From Scytonema tolypothrichoides VB-61278 (GTDB lineage: Bacteria; Cyanobacteriota; Cyanobacteriia; Cyanobacteriales; Nostocaceae), in the NCBI RefSeq assembly GCF_000828085.3, contig NZ_JXCA02000002.1, forward strand, positions 685,070 to 749,069: a DNA stretch of 64,000 nt, in the 5' to 3' direction. Positions 47,417 through 57,600 of the stretch are shown piece by piece. The translations under genes were made by a program, and so were the position numbers. Within the stretch, counting starts at the first letter, position 1; the number at the start of each line of letters is the position of its first letter. Below the pieces are notes generated by a model. That model saw only the letters and a list, made by a program, of their open reading frames with translations. It had not been told where the DNA came from and made no database searches.

Positions 47417-48460
47417 TTACAGACTGACTTCTTGAATGTTAGCTATATTCAGTAGGTTCGTCTCTAATATTGTAGAATTTGTAGGAGATATCTGCCCAGG
47501 AGTAGCGAGTGAGTTAATGTCTTGGGCATGGCTTTGGCGATTGCAGCGTGTTGTATACTGACAGTACTCACAGGCTTTGCTACCTTCTGGTTCTTGGGGA
47601 AATAGTTCTCCCTGGTAGTAATGTTCCATCCAATAGTTTAAGCGACTTAAAAGCTGGTTAAGTTTTTTTGCTGTTTGTTGGTGTCGCCTGGTGTTGTAAC
47701 TAAATTTAACACTTTGCGGTGAGGGGGTCGCAGTCTTGGACGCCACTTCCTTCAAGTCGGGAAACCCTTTCGGCAGTTCCTCATGGGGGAAACCCCCAAG
47801 ACCGGACTGCCTCACCAACGGAGTGGCGCAGCTTCCCGTCGATTGCGTTCGCGCAGCGTCTCCGTTAGCGTAGCGTGCCCGCAGGGCATAGGAGTTACCC
47901 CCGAACCCGGAGGGTTTACCTTCTGACTGGACAAACCAGTAAGTCATAGAAATATTTTCTGGCAGATAATTGCTTGTTTCTGCTAAAACATACAGGTAAA
48001 GACGTGTTTGCCAGTTTTGTTCCAACTTGCGTTTATTGGGCGGTTTGGGATAAGTTTTCCAGTCAAGAATTTGTGCCTGCTGGTTATCTGCAATCAATAA
48101 ATCATAAATAACCGTGAGCAAATAATCTTGAACTTGCAGAGTACGGTAGTGTTCGCTTTCACGAAAAGTTTGGCTATTGGAACTAGAGTTTAAAATTTCT
48201 GGTGCTGCATTCGCGAAAGCAGACATCCAGCTTTGCAGTTGGGCATCCTCTTGTAGAAAAGTATCAATGGGTAAACCCATTTCTCGCTGCTGCATCAGCA
48301 AGTGAAAGCGGCTTCCTAAAGTTTGCCGTTCTTCATGTTCCGGATCTAAGGGAGAATGGAGTTGTTCTAGGTACGTGTGTTGAAATTGACGGGGACAACG
48401 TTCTAGCAGGTTGAGTTGTCCTTGCGAAAGTCGCAAGAGTTGAGTTTGAGTTGATTGCAT
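47417..48460 (-). CDS. PD-(D/E)XK nuclease with predicted 4Fe-4S cluster and repeat insert
   Basis: 347 residues of the RecB/AddB/Cas4-like nuclease family. The active site includes ILDWKTY (D and K) near residue 137. An N-terminal C22 (LERCPRQF) plus C297, C300 and C306 (CxxCx5C near the C-terminus) match the iron-sulfur staple of AddB-type nucleases. Residues about 177-250 (47711-47930) are an in-frame insertion read from dispersed repeats, lying between the catalytic and the C-terminal cluster parts. Function probably in DNA repair; no helicase neighbour. It is close to recJ, also on the minus strand. Confidence 0.8.
   Translation of the reverse strand: MQSTQTQLLRLSQGQLNLLERCPRQFQHTYLEQLHSPLDPEHEERQTLGSRFHLLMQQREMGLPIDTFLQEDAQLQSWMSAFANAAPEILNSSSNSQTFRESEHYRTLQVQDYLLTVIYDLLIADNQQAQILDWKTYPKPPNKRKLEQNWQTRLYLYVLAETSNYLPENISMTYWFVQSEGKPSGFGGNSYALRARYANGDAARTQSTGSCATPLVRQSGLGGFPHEELPKGFPDLKEVASKTATPSPQSVKFSYNTRRHQQTAKKLNQLLSRLNYWMEHYYQGELFPQEPEGSKACEYCQYTTRCNRQSHAQDINSLATPGQISPTNSTILETNLLNIANIQEVSL
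47711..47930. repeat. Dispersed repeat inside the PD-(D/E)XK gene
   Basis: Includes the 68-bp unit at 47749-47816, the inverted partner of 24982-25049, and adjoining GC-rich wording (GCGTTCGCGCAGCG type). The gene remains open through it. Confidence 0.88.
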
Positions 48461-48639
48461 AGTTCTATTTTAGAGCCGATCGCAACTAGGGGTGTATGGG
48501 TGTAGGGGAATAAGATTACTCGTCGGTTTCGGCAATCTTGAAGGGGGGGGAGAGGGAAAGACCCCTAGTTGTTGATTTCACAACTCAAATACAAGCGCCA
48601 TATGAGAGAAAATTGAACTTAGCTTAAATGTGATACCGT

Positions 48640-49812
48640 ATGGAATCTCTTATCTCTCGGATGCAGGCGGTGCAGTCGCCTATTATTCCAGTTGTCGCGG
48701 AATTGATTAAAAGCTGTCCTGGTACAATCTCTTTGGGACAGGGTGTTGTTTCCTATAGTCCACCAGCCGAAGCGATAGAACTTTTGCCCAAATTCCTTGC
48801 TGAACCTACTAATCATTTATACAAAGCTGTTGAGGGAATTCCCCCTTTACAAACTGCACTAGCTGCAAAACTACAAGCTTTTAACGGTATTGAAATTAAT
48901 CAAGAGAACTGCATCGTTGTGACTGCAGGTAGCAATATGGCGTTTATGAACGCTGTTCTGGCTATCACTTCGGTGGGAGATGAAATTATTCTCAATACGC
49001 CTTACTATTTCAATCATGAAATGGCGATCGCCATCGCGGGTTGTCGTCCGGTACTTGTGAAGTGCGATGAAAATTACCAACTGCGTCTTGATGCGATCGC
49101 CTCCGCTATCACTCCCAAAACACGCGCAGTCGTCACAATTTCCCCTAATAATCCTACAGGAGCTGTGTATTCAGAACAAGCTTTGCAACAAGTCAATCAA
49201 ATTTGTCGCAATCATGGTATTTACCACATCAGCGATGAAGCTTATGAATACTTTACTTACAACGGAGTGAAACATATTTCTCCGGGTGCATTCGCCGGAA
49301 GTAGCAAGTACACAATTTCTCTTTATAGTCTTTCCAAGGCTTATGGTTTTGCAAGCTGGCGTATTGGTTACATGGTTATCCCCAAGCACCTGCTTGTCCC
49401 CGTCAAAAAAGTTCAAGATACGATTCTGATTTGTCCGCCTGTGATTTCCCAGTATGCAGCTTTGGGGGCGTTGCAGGCGAAAGAGGAATATTTGAAGGAT
49501 CATATTGGGGCGATCGCCCAAGTCAGACAAATCGTACTTGATTCCCTCAACAGCTTACAAGATGTGTGTACCATTGCTCCTGCTGATGGTGCTTTCTATT
49601 TTTTCCTGAAAGTTCATACTCAATTGGATAGCTTTGAACTCGTCGAACGACTCATCCGCGAACATCAAGTTGCAGTCATTCCTGGTACAACCTTTGGGAT
49701 GGATGATGGATGCTATCTCCGCCTCGCTTACGGTGCACTACAAAAAGAAACCGCAAAAGAAGGAATTGAGCGCTTGGTGAGGGGTTTGCAAAAAATATGC
49801 AAGGTGCATTAA
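48640..49812 (+). CDS. PLP-dependent class I aminotransferase
   Basis: 390 residues, fold type I. The Schiff-base lysine is K233 in SLSKAYGFASWR; upstream are SPNNPTG and the DEAYEYF Asp that holds the pyridine nitrogen; the substrate carboxylate Arg lies near LRLAYGA at the C-terminus. It belongs to the aspartate/aromatic-like aminotransferase group; donor and acceptor are not decided by sequence. Stands alone, divergent from the nuclease gene. No truncation. Confidence 0.88.
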   Translation: MESLISRMQAVQSPIIPVVAELIKSCPGTISLGQGVVSYSPPAEAIELLPKFLAEPTNHLYKAVEGIPPLQTALAAKLQAFNGIEINQENCIVVTAGSNMAFMNAVLAITSVGDEIILNTPYYFNHEMAIAIAGCRPVLVKCDENYQLRLDAIASAITPKTRAVVTISPNNPTGAVYSEQALQQVNQICRNHGIYHISDEAYEYFTYNGVKHISPGAFAGSSKYTISLYSLSKAYGFASWRIGYMVIPKHLLVPVKKVQDTILICPPVISQYAALGALQAKEEYLKDHIGAIAQVRQIVLDSLNSLQDVCTIAPADGAFYFFLKVHTQLDSFELVERLIREHQVAVIPGTTFGMDDGCYLRLAYGALQKETAKEGIERLVRGLQKICKVH

Positions 49813-49937
49813 CGCAGTGCGACACACTACCTTTAAACTATAAATCAGTCAAAAAATAAGACTTATCCACCATACTTGTCTTTGGTGGAAAATTTCCATT
49901 CTGTAACTTTCAAAATTAAAAACACAAAATTGACGGT

Positions 49938-50381
49938 ATGCCAATTGTTAATAATTTAATAGAAATTAAAACTAACCAAGGAATCAACATTCATAATATT
50001 ACGTCACAGATTCAAGAATTGATAGAATCAACATCGATTAAAAATGGTCAAGCATTAATTTTTTCTCGCCACACAACCACAGCATTAGCTATTAACGAAT
50101 ATGAAGAAAGATTGTTAGAAGATGTCAAAGTTTATTTGCAAAAACTAGCACCAGAATCAGACCACTACTTACATAATGACCTACACTTAAGAGAAAATAT
50201 TCCTGCTGATGAACCAATGAATGCTCATTCTCACTTAATGGCAATGACTTTAAGTACGAGTGAAGTGATTCCAATTGTGGATGGAAAATTAGCTTTGGGA
50301 ACTTATCAATCTGTTTTATTTTTTGAGTTAGATGGACCACGCAAGAGGACTGTATTTTGTCAAGTTTCTGGCGAATCGTGA
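49938..50381 (+). CDS. YjbQ family secondary thiamine-phosphate synthase
   Basis: 147 residues, full length. Motifs of the UPF0047/YjbQ family: FSRHTTTALAINEYEERLLED (His cluster), HYLHNDLHLRENIPADEPMNAHSHLMAM and the ELDGPRKRTVF C-terminus. Family members form trimers; low thiamine-phosphate synthase activity is reported for some, so the true function is unsettled. It lies 125 bp downstream of the aminotransferase gene, likely with its own promoter. Confidence 0.88.
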   Translation: MPIVNNLIEIKTNQGINIHNITSQIQELIESTSIKNGQALIFSRHTTTALAINEYEERLLEDVKVYLQKLAPESDHYLHNDLHLRENIPADEPMNAHSHLMAMTLSTSEVIPIVDGKLALGTYQSVLFFELDGPRKRTVFCQVSGES

Positions 50382-50433
50382 GTGATGAGTTAGGAGTTCA
50401 AGCTCAATTCAAACAGTAAACAGTTATCAGTTC

Positions 50434-50571
50434 AGGACTTACGCAAAAGTATGAAAAAATAAACCGCAAAGGACGCAAAGAGGAGGACACCTCCGTGCGG
50501 GGGTTCCCCCCGTTGAGGAGAGTGTCCGTCACGAAGTTAAGAGGGTTTAAAAGAGTTTTTGCGTAAGTCCT
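50434..50571. mobile_element. 138-bp MITE-like element with 15-bp terminal inverted repeats
   Basis: AGGACTTACGCAAAA (50434-50448) and TTTTGCGTAAGTCCT (50557-50571) are perfect inverted ends. The interior has the GC-rich dispersed-repeat wording (ACCTCCG, GGGGGTTCC). CAGTTATCAGT flanks both sides (50421-50431 and 50573-50583), which could be a target duplication or part of the surrounding repeat. No transposase. Confidence 0.7.
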
Positions 50572-50632
50572 ACAGTTATCAGTGATCAGTTACCAGTTAC
50601 CAAGGAAGCGCGGTATCAATTATCAGTTATCA

Positions 50633-50720
50633 CTGTTCATTGTAGTTCCTAAAAGGAACCGCTCCACTGTGTACTGTGTACTGTGTACTGTTCATTGTAG
50701 TTCCTAAAAGGAACCGCTCC
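50633..50720. repeat. 33-bp direct repeat with internal hairpin
   Basis: Two identical 33-bp copies (50633-50665 and 50688-50720), each including GTTCCT-AAA-AGGAAC, separated by GTGTACT-type heptamers. Confidence 0.9.
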
Positions 50721-50902
50721 GCTCCACTGTGTACTGTTCACTGGTCACTGTTTACTGTTCACTGATAACTGTTGAGAATTTTTTTCAAAAATTTCACTAT
50801 GTAAGTAAGTAGAATAGAGACTGAATATCCTAGCAGAATTGGCTCCTATATATAGATTAGAACTTAACGCATTCTACAAATAGGTTTTGTAGATGCAAGG
50901 AG

Positions 50903-51610
50903 ATGATGATGCTTGAGTCTTTTTCTACAGGGTTAATATTATTATTGATTGTTATTCTGCCCGCTATGGCAATTGGATACGCAATTTCCTACCGCACAAT
51001 CGGGCATCAAGCAGCTCAAAGGCGTTTGGGTCGAACTGCTTTGTTGATACTGCTTGCTTTCTTCGTTGGCTTCGGGATTAATTCACTCGGCAAATATGGG
51101 TCGATAAGCTTTAGTTTTCTATTTGCAGCTTTTGTGGTTTTATGGCTCTTAAGCTGGAACTGGCGAAAGAGAAAGGCTGGTGCTTTACTAGTTGATGTCG
51201 GAGGGTTTTCACGAAGCAAGTTAATGCTTTGGGTTGGTGTATTAGAAGCACTGATCGCAGTCTTCTACACTTGGTCGGCGATTAATAAAATCTCAACAGG
51301 GCTTGAGAGTGACAGCAATCTGGTGGAAGTTATAGACCAACCGGTTTTTCTTTGGTCGGTAGCCATCTGTTTTCTCTCAATGGGATTGAGTAGATTAGAG
51401 TTTCGAGAAAACGGCATCTGCTATATGCTTTCAATAGTGAAGTGGGAGAAGCTGACATCCTACAGGTGGAACCCAGAGAAACCTAACATCATGACGATTG
51501 AGTTCAAACAACCGCCACTTCTGCTATTAACAGGATTGTGGAGTTTGCGGATTCCATTAGCACATCGAGATACAGTGGAGCAGATTCTGGCTGAGCATGT
51601 AAACAATTAA
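50903..51610 (+). CDS. DUF5673-like membrane protein
   Basis: 235 residues with about five hydrophobic segments, the first at 5-28 and two pairs at 42-80 and 100-130, then a soluble C-terminal stretch with WEKLTSYRW. It resembles DUF5673-type conserved hypotheticals. Start chosen among ATG 50903/50906/50909 after AAGGAG at about 50897. Sixty bases separate it from the giant kinase gene, same strand, so co-transcription is possible. Function unknown. Confidence 0.6.
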   Translation: MMMLESFSTGLILLLIVILPAMAIGYAISYRTIGHQAAQRRLGRTALLILLAFFVGFGINSLGKYGSISFSFLFAAFVVLWLLSWNWRKRKAGALLVDVGGFSRSKLMLWVGVLEALIAVFYTWSAINKISTGLESDSNLVEVIDQPVFLWSVAICFLSMGLSRLEFRENGICYMLSIVKWEKLTSYRWNPEKPNIMTIEFKQPPLLLLTGLWSLRIPLAHRDTVEQILAEHVNN

Positions 51611-51699
51611 TGATATTCCTGAAACTGAACACGAATATAACTTAAGATAGATGCCTAGACAGCAGTTTATTGGCATTTAACCTCACAAGCACGATAAAT

Positions 51700-54600
51700 A
51701 TGAGTATCACCATTAGCGGTTACACCCTCATCGAAGTCATTTATGACGGTGCCACTACGTGTGTTTATCGTGCTTTGAGGGAAACAGAGCAAACTTCGGT
51801 GATTATAAAAACTCTTAAAACAGAGTATCCCACTATAGAACAACTTACCCGATTAAGGCACGAATATAAAATACTCCAAGCTTTAGAGATAGAAGGAATT
51901 ATTAAACCCTTAGCTTTGGAAAGCTATCAAAATGGTCTGGCGCTCATTTTGTCAGATTTTGGGGGAGAACCCCTGAAAAATTTTATTAATGCTCATAATT
52001 TCAATTTCAGCTTAAATTTAAGCAAATTTCTGCAAATTGCAATTCAATTATCTTCAACGCTGGCTCAGCTACATCAAAACAATATTATTCATAAAGATAT
52101 TAAACCCCATAATATCCTTATAAATCCGAAAACAGGTCAAGTTGAAATTATAGACTTTAGCATTTCATCGCGTTTATCTAGTGAAAATCAGACAGCCAAT
52201 GACCCCAATTTGCTTGAAGGCACCCTTGCGTACATGTCACCAGAACAAACTGGGAGGATGAATCGCTTAATTGACTACCGAAGTGATTTCTATTCCTTAG
52301 GTGTCACCTTCTATGAAATGCTGACAGGACAGTTACCTTTTCAAGCTGCTGATCCTTTGGAATTGGTTCATTGTCATATTGCTAGAACAGCAGTGCCACC
52401 AAAAGAACTCAATCCAGAGATTCCACAAGCGGTTTCTGATATAGTGATGAAATTATTGGCAAAAACTGCTGAAGAAAGATATCAACATGCTTTGGGATTA
52501 AAAGCGGACTTAGAAGAGTGTCTAATCAAATTGCAAGCTACTGGAAAGGTTGAAGATTTCATTGTCGGTCAACTTGATTTATATAGTCAATTTATCATTC
52601 CACAAAAGCTTTATGGTCGCGAAAAAGAAGTAGCTACCCTAATGGATGCCTTTGAGCGAGTCAGTCTTGGGGCAACCGAAATGATGTTAGTGAGTGGTTA
52701 CTCAGGTATTGGTAAATCTTCCTTAGTCAATGAAATTCATAAACCCATCGTCCGCCAACGCGGTTACTTTATTTCTGGTAAGTTTGACCAATTTAAGCGA
52801 AATATTCCTTATGCTTCCTTGATTCAAGCATTTCAGGAATTAATCAGGCAGTTACTAACAGAAAGTGCTGACAAGATAGCCGTTTGGAAAGCAAAACTTT
52901 TAGAAGCTTTCGGTTCTAACGGTCAAGTGATTATTGATGTTATTCCCGAAGTTGAAAGGATTGTTGGTGTTCAGCCAAATGTTCCTCAATTGGGACCAAC
53001 TGAATCCCAAAACCGATTTAATCGATTGTTTCAACAATTCATTCATGTATTTACCAAACCCGAACATCCATTGGTTCTTTTCTTGGATGACTTACAGTGG
53101 GCAGATTTAGCTTCCTTGAAGTTGATTCAGTTGCTTGCTTGTGACCCAAATAGTCAATATTTGTTAATGATTGGAGCGTATCGGGATAACGAAGTGAGTC
53201 CAACTCATCCGTTGATGTTGACTCTAAAAGAAATTCAACAAAAGGGTGCAGTTGTTAACAATATTGTGCTCCAGCCTTTGCTGCTCACTCATGTTAATCA
53301 ATTAATCAGTGATACCTTCCGCAGTGACACGTTAAAGACAATATCGCTGGCTGAGTTAGTTTTTAAAAAAACTCAGGGTAATCCTTTCTTCTTAACTCAG
53401 TTACTCAAATCCCTATATAACGAAAAGCTGTTGTTCTTTAATTTCACCCCCCTAATCCCACGCCAGGTGCTACAAGTCGGCACAGCCCCCCGTTGTGGCG
53501 ACTGGCATGGGACACAGGGGGGTTGGCAGTGGGATATTCAACTACTAAAAGACATTGATATCACTGATAATGTCGTTGAATTGATGATTAATCAGATTCA
53601 TAAATTGTCACTAAATACACAGAATATTTTAAAGTTAGCTGCCTGTATTGGAGATAAATTTACCTTAGATGTTTTGGGTATTGTGAATCAAAAATCTTTG
53701 CCTGAAACAGCAACAGATTTGTGGGAATCTTTGCAGAAGGGTCTAGTTTTACCTTTAGACCAATCTTATAAAATTCCTTTAGTTATTAGTAGTCAGCAAA
53801 ATGAACAACTCACAAATGACCTAGACGAGCAATCGTCTTCCTCCAGGGTAGAACAACTGACAATTGCCTACAAGTTTCTACATGACCGAGTCCAGCAAGC
53901 AGCTTATGCTCTCATTCCAGATTCGCAAAAAAAAGAAACTCATCTCAAAATTGGTCAATTATTATTACAAAATACTACGCCGGAAGAACGAAAAGAAAAT
54001 ATCTTTGCTTTAGTTAACCAACTAAATTATGGTACCGACTTACTTACTTTAGAGTCGGAAAAATATGAGCTGGCTGAACTTAATCTTATAGCAGGGCAGA
54101 AAGCGAAAGCAGCAGCGGCGTATGAGTCTGCTATGCGCTATATAAAGGTGGGTTTGGAATTATTGGCAGTAAATAGCTGGCAGAATCAGTATGAGCTAAC
54201 ATTGGCACTTTATGAGTCAGGGGTAGAAACAGCTTACCTGAACGGCGATTTTGAGCAGATGGAGAAATGGGCAACGCTTGTCTTGCAGCAGGCAAAAACT
54301 CCTATTGACAAAATGAAAGTCTATGAGGTGAAAATCCAAGCCTGCATGGCGCAAGTGAAACAACTTGAAGCAATCAAGATTGGATTACAAGCGCTGGAAC
54401 TACTGGGGTTCAGTTTCCCAGAGTCGCCTAGCGCCTCAGATATCGAGGAAACACTGACTCAAACAGCAAGAAATTTGAGCGGGAGAAATATCGAAGACCT
54501 GATTAACCTACCATTAATGACGGAGGTTGATAAACTAGCCGCTGTACGGATGTTAGCATACCTGGGTTCTCCGACTTATCAAGCTGGACCTGCGTTGTTA

Positions 54601-57600
54601 CCGTTAATTGCCTGCGAACAGCTGAATTTGTCAATGAAATATGGAAATTCACCCTTCTCAGCTTATAGTTATGTTCTTTACAGTATCATGATAAACGGGT
54701 TATTTCAGGACATTGAGTCGGCTTATCAATTTGGCAAGTTGGCTTTAAGTCTTGTAGAAAAATTCAATGCTGTAGAACTGAAGACAAGTGTCTTTTTCGT
54801 AGCAGGTTCATCTGCGTTTCATGGAAAAGTTCATGCTCAAGAAACATTGCCACTTTTGCAGGATTCATACTCTAGTGGATTAGAGAACGGACATTTTGAA
54901 TATGGTGGCTATGCTGCTATGCAAAAATGCTACTATTCATATCTCATCGGTCAAGATCTGGCAAAAGTTGAACGAGAAATGGCAGCAACCAGTAATGTTC
55001 TTGCTCAACTTAAGCAAGAGAACGCCTTGAGTTGGAATCAAATATTTCAGCAGTCAGTTCTTAATTTGCTAAAATCTTTTGAAAAACCGTGCTGTTTATT
55101 GGGTGAAGCCTACAACGAGGAGAAATCTTTGCCATTGCTTAAAGAAGCAAATGACAGAACTGGACTTCACTACTTCTATTCAAACAAACTGATACTCTGT
55201 TATTTATTTGGAGAACTCGATCAAGTACTGGAAAATGCAGTTCAAGCGGAACAGTATTTGGATGGGGTAAAAGGATTTTTGATTGTGCCAGTGTTTCATT
55301 TTTATGATTCTTTAGCACAACTCGCGATTTATCCATCAGTACCACACTCGCAACAAGAACACCTCTTGAGTAGAGTGACAAAGAACCAGGAAAAGATGCG
55401 AAAATGGGCAGATCATGCTCCAATGAATTTTCAGCATAAGTATGACTTGGTAGAGGCAGAAAAAGCACGGGTATTCGGTCAATATTGGCAAGCAACAGAA
55501 TATTATGAGCGAGCCATTGCTGGAGCAAAGGAGCAGGGATATATTCAGGAAGAGGCGATCGCCAATGAACTAGCAGCAAAGTTTTATTTTGAGCATAGTA
55601 GAGAAAAGGTGGCTCAAACTTATCTCACTGATGCTTACTATGGATATATTCGCTGGGGAGCAACTGCAAAAGTCGGAAATTTGGCAGCAAGATATCCTCA
55701 CATTTTCGCCCAGACACTGAACCGACAAACTAAAGGTCTAGAGATGAATCGGACAATTAGTTTTACGACTACAGCTACTCCCCGAGTTCTGGATTTAGCC
55801 GCAGTCATGAAAGCATCTGTTGCTCTTTCTGGCGAAATCGTTTTGGACAAGTTGCTGGCTAAGTTGATGCGAATTGTTCTCGAAAATGCTGGTGCAGAAA
55901 CAGCATTTTTGATTTTAGAAACAGCAGGACAGTTACTGATAGAAGCTTCAGGAGGTGTCGGGCAAGATGAGATAACTGTTCAGCGATCAACACCTGTAGA
56001 ATTAACTCAGGACTTACCAATATCTGTCATCAATTATGTGCGTCGTACTCAGGGGCATGTTTTACTCAATGATGCTAGCTCTGAGCCAGTCTTTGCAACA
56101 GATACTTATATAATCAATCATAAACCAAAATCTATTTTATGTACATCAATTGTCAATCAAGGTAAACTGATTGGCATTCTTTATTTAGAAAATAACTTGA
56201 CAATTGGTGCATTTACACCAGAGCGATTGGAAGTTTTACAACTTTTATCCTCTCAATCAGCAATTTCGATTGAGAATGCACGTCTTTACAATGATTTAGA
56301 AGAATATAATCGGACATTGGCAGCGAAAGTCGCAGAGCGCACGCTGGAATTACAAGAGAAAAATTTGCAACTCCAACAGGAAATCAAAGAACGCCAGCGA
56401 GCAGAAGAAGCAGCCAAAACTGCTAACCGTGCTAAGAGTGAATTCTTGGCTAACATGAGTCATGAACTTCGTACCCCGCTCAATGGTATTTTAGGTTACA
56501 CTCAAATTTTTAAGAAAGATAAAGCTTTAACTGCTCAACAAAAGAATGGTATTGACATTATTCATCAGTGTGGTGAACACCTACTGACACTGATAAACGA
56601 TATTTTAGACCTATCCAAAATTGAAGCACGGAAAATGGAACTTTATCCAAAAGAATTTCATCTTCCGGAATTTCTTGAGAGTGTTGCTGAGATTTGCCGC
56701 ATCCGTGCCGAACAAAAGAGAATTTCGTTAATTTACAAAACGCTTTCTCCCTTACCAAGACTGATTCGAGCAGATGAAAAACGGTTGCGTCAAATTTTGA
56801 TTAATTTACTTAGCAATGCGGTTAAATTTACAGAAAAAGGTAGTATAACTTTCACAGTGGGCTATCAGGAGGATAAACTTCGTTTTCAAGTAGAAGATAC
56901 AGGAATTGGCATCGCATCTGAGCAATTAGAAGAAATATTTTTGCCATTCCAACAAGTGGGTGAGGAGAGTCGTAAGACTGAAGGAACAGGATTGGGATTG
57001 GCAATTAGCCGTCAATTAGTTCAGATGATGGGTGGCGAACTAAAGGTGAAGAGCACTTTAGGTAAAGGTAGTGTTTTTTGGTTCGATTTGAATTTGCCTG
57101 AAGTTTTCCAACAAAGTGATGTTAAAAGCGAAGAGAAAGGTAATATCATTGGTTTGCTCGGGCCTGTGCGGAAAGTTTTGGTGGTAGATGATAAATGGTC
57201 TAATCGCTCTGTTTTAGTGAATCTACTACAGCCATTGGGGTTTGAAGTCACAGAAGCAACAAATGGTTTAGACGCTCTTGAGAAAGTGCGTGAATTGAAA
57301 CCAGATGTGATTTTGATGGACTTAGTCATGAGTGTGATGGACGGCTTTGAAGCCACCCGTCGCCTCAGGATGTTACCAAACTTCAAGGAAGTGATCATCA
57401 TTGCCGTCTCAGCGAGCGTTTTTGAGTGGGATCAAAAGCAAAGTCGAGAAGTTGGTTGCGATGATTTTCTGCCCAAACCAATCCAAAAAACGGATCTTTT
57501 AGAAAAATTACAGGTGCATTTAGGGTTGGAATGGATTTATGAACAACCCGAAAATTCAGTCAGGGCGCAAAGCATTGCACCTGCGCAGACTCAAGACTCA

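Larger units (their letters stand above)
50382..50902. other. Repeat-dense spacer
   Basis: Holds a 138-bp inverted-repeat element, 33-bp direct repeats and heptamer tracts, detailed separately. No gene. Confidence 0.7.

Noticed and set aside
55139-55579. 146-codon frame antisense to the giant kinase.
   Set aside because: Shadow of the sense coding sequence, with no family resemblance.
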